In this document: positions 8,221-11,758 of the stretch, piece by piece
Numbering within the stretch: position 1 is the first letter of the stretch
Layout: every line of letters begins with the position of its first letter
Assembly (NCBI GenBank): GCA_002751075.1
Contig: NAOQ01000018.1
Span: 12,175 to 23,932, forward strand
Length of the DNA: 11,758 nt
Reading direction: 5' to 3'
DNA from: Ichthyophonus hoferi
Taxonomy: Eukaryota; Opisthokonta; Ichthyosporea; Ichthyophonida; Ichthyophonidae
Position numbers and translations under genes: made by a program
The notes under the pieces: generated by a model
Database searches by the model: none
What the model was told of the DNA's origin: nothing
What the model saw: the letters and a program-made list of their open reading frames with translations, nothing else

Positions 8221-10649
8221 ATGACTGACGCTGATGTTTGGGGAGAGGATAGGAGTATGTTATAGCCCGTGCTTCCTCCTTGTTTTCTGTTGAACAATTT
8301 TTATTAAGTGTTACTTTTAGCAAGTTGTCTATATGTGTTAGGTTATGTATACTGCTACTTTATCTACTTACAAGTTACTTTAATATCTGGTTATAATAGA
8401 CTTACCTATAATATATCCTGCACACCTGTCATGTATTTTCAATCTGGTATTCTTTTCTGCTATTGTTGTTTCTAATTGCTACTACTATCAATACACCTAT
8501 AATAACTACATAAATGTGACTTAATAAATAAATTGAACATTATAGGTAAAACATGGAGTAAGACAGTATGATTGTGTGTAAACTACAGTGGCTTACCTTG
8601 TCATTGCCACGCCTTTCTATTTTTATTAATCCTTAGAAAAATTATATCTGACTGTGATAGTGTTATAGCTATTATACTATTATATTGTTATATTGTTAAT
8701 ATAGTAAACCTCGATCATACTTATGTATGTATTAATAAGTTATTCACAGCTCGTTGCCGACAATTCTTCACTGAATTTGTTGGAGTGGATAAGGAAGGCA
8801 ACCAGACTAAGAAATATCTTGACGCCCTGGTATGTTGTTATAGTATTTGTTGGCTGTTACTGTTATTGCTATTATTATTATTATTATTATTATTAATTTT
8901 AATAGATATAACAATGCCTTATCAATGGATTAATCTACTGAACGGACGTCACTGTAACTCACACAGCAAGCTATTGCAAACCGACAAAACTCTGAATTGG
9001 TGATTGATCTTGATGACGTTTATAGGGTAAGCTCAACCAATGATATATGTTCAAATGATGTTGGCCAATCTCTATTAATTATTTACTATTTTAAAAAAAT
9101 TATCTCCTCTCCAAGTGTACTTCAATTTTCCCTTCACGACCAACACCCAATCATTGCCGTGCCTTCCACCTTACTATTGCTCCACACTTTTGTTCTATCC
9201 GATATGCTCGATGTAATTGGTTAAAAATCACATTATGATTCTATCCTTTCTATGTGCCTCATATTACGGCCTGTCATACTCTCCCTAGACCTTTACTCAC
9301 TTTATATATCTATATATATCAGCGTATACCCAATGATGACCTATACATATTTTTTTTACTATCTTTATCTAAACATGCTTACTCGCCACGGATTACCTTC
9401 CAATCATAATCTCATAATGCCCCCCGGGGAAGAGGGAGTGGGAGGGGTTCCATTGTCCTCTAGCCCCCTATTTTCTATTATACATGCCCTACCTTCTCCT
9501 AATTTTCCTATGATTTTCTACATTCTTTTTCTAATAATATAAATGCAAATTGACATTACCGCCCTTCTACACATATAAACATACGTTACAAACATAATAA
9601 CATATCCTACCCTCACCCTCTATCTCTGTTAGGAATACAACCAGGACTTTGTGGAAGATATTCAAAAGAACACCCTTCGATATGTGAATATCTTTGGAGG
9701 AATAGCTGATGAGATGATGCCTGAGCCCAACCTGGAGGTGGGTTACAGTTGCTATGCACCTGCTTTTACCAATTATAACATCACTTTTATGTTTTTTTTT
9801 TCTCTTTCTCTTTTCTACACCTATCTAACTACTCTCTTATGTATTCTATCCTATTCTGTCATATTTTATCCTTTTACACACTCACAGGATGACTTGACTC
9901 CTCTATCCCTCTCTTTCCTCCCCTATCTCCCTTAGTTTTCTGAAGACAATGCCAGTGCGGAGGATCTGCTTCTAGAACATCGCAAGCAACAGGCCATAGA
10001 GAACGGCCAGGAGTTAAACCCCGCTCTCTTCCGTAGATAGTAAGTGAGCTGTATAGGAGAGAGAAGATAGTGTGTGTCGGGGTCTAGTATAGGGAGAGAG
10101 AGGAATAGAGAGGTGGCCAGTTGGCAGTACACAGACTGCTACCGGTTTACCTTGTGTGTTCTTAGCATATATATATTTATGTATGTGTATGTATGTGTAT
10201 GCAGAGAAAAATACTTACACATAACACATACATACATATATATATACAGCGTGGTGCAAATAGTGTCATATAATTTAATACTTTAGTTTATGGTTATATT
10301 TATAATATTATTTATTGATTATTTATGTTTATATGTTTATGCTAACTCATTCCCTTTTAACAGTGAGTTGCTCATAAAGCCACAAACCCGTACTAAGATT
10401 ATGTGTGTAAGACAGGTAGGTGAATATGTATGGTTGATTTTATATTTAAATTTTAATGCTGCTTTTATATGTTTAGTTGGGCAATTGTTTTCATTTTTAT
10501 GTTCTCTTACCATGTGGTCTTTGGTTGTTGTCTGTTTCCTTTTCTTCTTTTCCAATCAGTTTCTTTTAAAATTTATAATTGACATCCCGCACCAATTATC
10601 ATCCCTAATGGATATAGGGTTATGATGCTCTGCTGACGCACCAACCCAC

Positions 10650-10682
<33 letters not shown>

Positions 10683-10842
10683 CATACATACACAAAAACA
10701 TACATACATACAGTTGCGTTCAGAATACATTGGAGCGTTAGTGACAGTAAAAGGTATAGTGACGCGCATTAGTGAAGTGAAGCCCAAAGTGGTGTGGGCC
10801 AGCTATACCTGTATGCAGTGCGATGCCGAAATCTTTCAAGAA
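8221..10842 (+). CDS. MCM7: MCM7, replicative helicase subunit, N-terminal part (7 exons), 3' end outside window
   Basis: MCM7 is one of six AAA+ subunits of the MCM2-7 DNA helicase, which is loaded at origins and acts in the nucleus. Exons: 8221-8254, 8750-8829, 8967-9026, 9633-9737, 9936-10039, 10364-10415 and 10714-10842; all phases agree (1, 0, 0, 0, 2, 0, 0). About 188 residues are present of the roughly 700 usual. The start [11 protein letters not shown] follows a good context (GACAAGATGA). The N-terminal helical part reads [30 protein letters not shown] and IDLDDVYR. Then come FRRYELLIKPQ and the OB-fold block [33 protein letters not shown], typical of MCM7. The first zinc-finger pair (CMQC) is in exon 7; the second pair must lie in a later exon. 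IDLDDV and [12 protein letters not shown] separate it from other MCM subunits. Exon 1 is only 34 bases, so its link to exon 2 rests on phase and the start context. Confidence 0.93.
8255..8749 (+). other. MCM7 intron 1
   Basis: This is a 495-base intron (donor gtatgt, acceptor attcacag) joining GAT AGG A to CT CGT TGC. It is AT-rich with TAT-rich runs before the acceptor. No other exon fits both flanking phases. Confidence 0.7.
8871..8895. repeat. (ATT)8 microsatellite in MCM7 intron 2
   Basis: A short pure trinucleotide run occupies the middle of the 137-base intron 8830-8966. Looser TTATTG/GTTACTG units precede it. Confidence 0.85.
9027..9632 (+). other. MCM7 intron 3
   Basis: This is a 606-base intron (donor gtaagc, acceptor tctgttag). 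Pyrimidine-rich tracts alternate with AT-rich sequence, and a G-rich block lies at 9426-9447. Open frames across it are pyrimidine-run translations with no family resemblance. Confidence 0.8.
9426..9447 (+). other. predicted G-quadruplex motif in MCM7 intron 3
   Basis: Four G runs (9426-9429, 9434-9436, 9440-9442, 9444-9447) are separated by loops of 4, 3 and 1 bases, which fits the G3+N1-7 rule. It lies on the transcript-like strand, so it could form in the pre-mRNA. A C5 run directly precedes it. Confidence 0.7.
10168..10246. repeat. imperfect inverted repeat of TATG/CATA simple sequence, MCM7 intron 5
   Basis: The left arm (10168-10201) is TATATATAT plus TATGTATGTG units. The right arm (10215-10246) is CATACAT plus TATATATATA. 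They pair over about 26 bases with small bulges around a loop of roughly 14 bases. It lies in the 324-base intron 10040-10363. Confidence 0.6.
10653..10713. repeat. (TACA)n microsatellite running into the MCM7 exon 7 acceptor
   Basis: About ten TACA units (10653-10692), a short ACAAAAA break, then three to four more units that end directly in the acceptor CATACAG at 10713. There is no pyrimidine tract between the repeat and the exon. Confidence 0.9.
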
Positions 10843-10848
10843 GTATGT

Positions 10849-10871
10849 ATGATATCGATATCAGATATCAT
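10849..10871. repeat. palindrome and inverted repeat next to an MCM7 splice donor
   Basis: TGATATCGATATCA (10850-10863) is a perfect 14-base palindrome. ATGATATC (10849-10856) is also the inverse of GATATCAT (10864-10871). The block starts six bases after the intron's first base. Confidence 0.8.
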
Positions 10872-11621
10872 ATAATATAATCTAATGTTAGACATTATAC
10901 ATTTATACATCATACCCCCACTTGTATCTATGTATCTGTTGCATAAGTACAGTTACTTTGATTTAATTACATAGTGTATAGTATATACTTAGGCTTCTTA
11001 TAAACACCACACGCACAACACTCATTTGTCTCTATTGCTATTTTAATTTTTAATATGGCAAGCCAGTTGACTCCATTGTTGTTTTATTTCTTATATCATC
11101 ATTTTCATCTATTTGATAAGCCTTTTTTTGCAATGATATGACGTTTAAACTTGGTTATTACCTTATTAGGTTTTGTGACGTCAACATAGATGGAAAGGCA
11201 ATGCCTAATACTTTAAAATTTAATAAGTCATAGTTGTCATTTACTATTTTTGTCTCACTGGGTATTTATATTTTTATCTTTTATACTATTATCTTACTAT
11301 ATGACCTAACGTATACTTAGCCAATGCATGTACCCCATTACATTATAACCGCATGTTATAAGCGATATACTTTTATTAAGCAATATATTAAATGATTTTG
11401 ACTTGAACTATTTTTCACAATGTCATACACGTAAGTTGCTGGATTCGACGGTTATCTTATTAGACATTTATTTATTGATGTTAACTATTGTGGATTGTGA
11501 TTTTAGAGTGGCATAGATGGTAGATAGTACTTTAAACATGCATAAATTGTTACAAATAATATTTTATGTTTATGGAGGTGTGTTACCAACCTCTAGATAC
11601 TAACACACTCAATTATATACC

Positions 11622-11758
11622 CTACTATATACTCTACTATACCCTACTATATACTTTACTATATACTGTACTATATACTCTACTATAACTCTACTATACC
11701 CTACTATATACTCTACTATATACTCTACTATATACTCTACTATACCCTACTATATACT
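11622..11758. repeat. 12-bp minisatellite, runs off the right edge
   Basis: About eleven tandem units of CTACTATATACT, with variants including a 10-base CTACTATACC form, fill the right edge. The last copies before the edge are the most uniform. Confidence 0.9.

Larger units (their letters stand above)
10843..11758 (+). other. start of MCM7 intron 7, runs off the window
   Basis: The donor GTATGT follows the exon 7 end FQE. The next 916 bases show no frame with the expected second zinc-finger Cys pair or following MCM7 blocks, so the intron appears to continue past the window. It holds a palindrome at 10849-10871 and a minisatellite at 11622-11758. The rest is plain AT-rich sequence. Confidence 0.65.

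Noticed and set aside
8546-8565. Possible MCM7 micro-exon between exons 1 and 2
   Set aside because: It has AG and GT borders but its 20 bases break the phase, while direct joining of exon 1 to exon 2 keeps frame.
9150-9222. IIAVPS...DMLDVIG resembling MCM7 exon 3 AIANRQ...DLDDVYR
   Set aside because: Few identical residues and a four-residue insertion; not above chance by eye.
9252-9542. 96-residue open frame containing PPGEEGVGG
   Set aside because: It lies within MCM7 intron 3, is the translation of the G-rich block and pyrimidine runs, and has no splice or family support.
11130-11215. Stretch LVITLLGFVTST resembling MCM7 exon 7 [10 protein letters not shown]
   Set aside because: The same bases (ATTAGGT...GTGACGTCA) match the end of UGGT exon 7 and its intron about equally well, so the similarity looks like chance. 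It serves as a warning about the weaker relic calls.

Overview
This window is nuclear DNA of a eukaryote. It is strongly AT-rich, full of TA, TTA and TACA microsatellites, and its genes are split by many GT..AG introns of about 140 to 940 bases. Coding exons stand out as islands of balanced composition. Three host genes can be recognised, all by reading exons and their splice phases by eye. No rRNA, tRNA, CRISPR array, transposase or virus-like element was seen. The lineage cannot be fixed from this window. The proteins look opisthokont-like (an early fungus or a related protist is possible), but that is only an impression.

Layout. Bases 1-5015 (+) hold the 3' third of a gene for UDP-glucose:glycoprotein glucosyltransferase (UGGT), the folding sensor of the endoplasmic reticulum. 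At least ten exons are present; they encode the end of the sensor region, a lysine-rich linker and the whole glucosyltransferase domain, and end in an HEEL retrieval signal. The 5' part lies outside the window. Bases 5016-6334 are gene-free, but they contain a decayed copy of the last UGGT exons (clearest at 5482-5703). Bases 6335-7297 (-) hold a complete two-exon gene for a small two-helix membrane protein of the TMEM242 family. Its short second exon (6335-6421) is easily missed. Bases 7298-8220 lie between two divergent genes and carry a pair of CCAAT boxes. Bases 8221-10842 (+) hold the first seven exons of MCM7, a subunit of the MCM2-7 replicative helicase. The gene runs off the window within a long intron.

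The three genes do not form a pathway: they serve ER glycoprotein quality control, a probable mitochondrial assembly factor, and DNA replication. UGGT and the TMEM242-like gene are convergent. The TMEM242-like gene and MCM7 are divergent and may share a promoter region.

The main points for a second look are the fossil UGGT exons (downstream of the gene and, more weakly, inside its largest intron), the hidden last exon of the TMEM242-like gene, a G-quadruplex motif in an MCM7 intron, a splice acceptor lying at the end of a TACA microsatellite, and two related minisatellites of opposite orientation at the two ends of the window.
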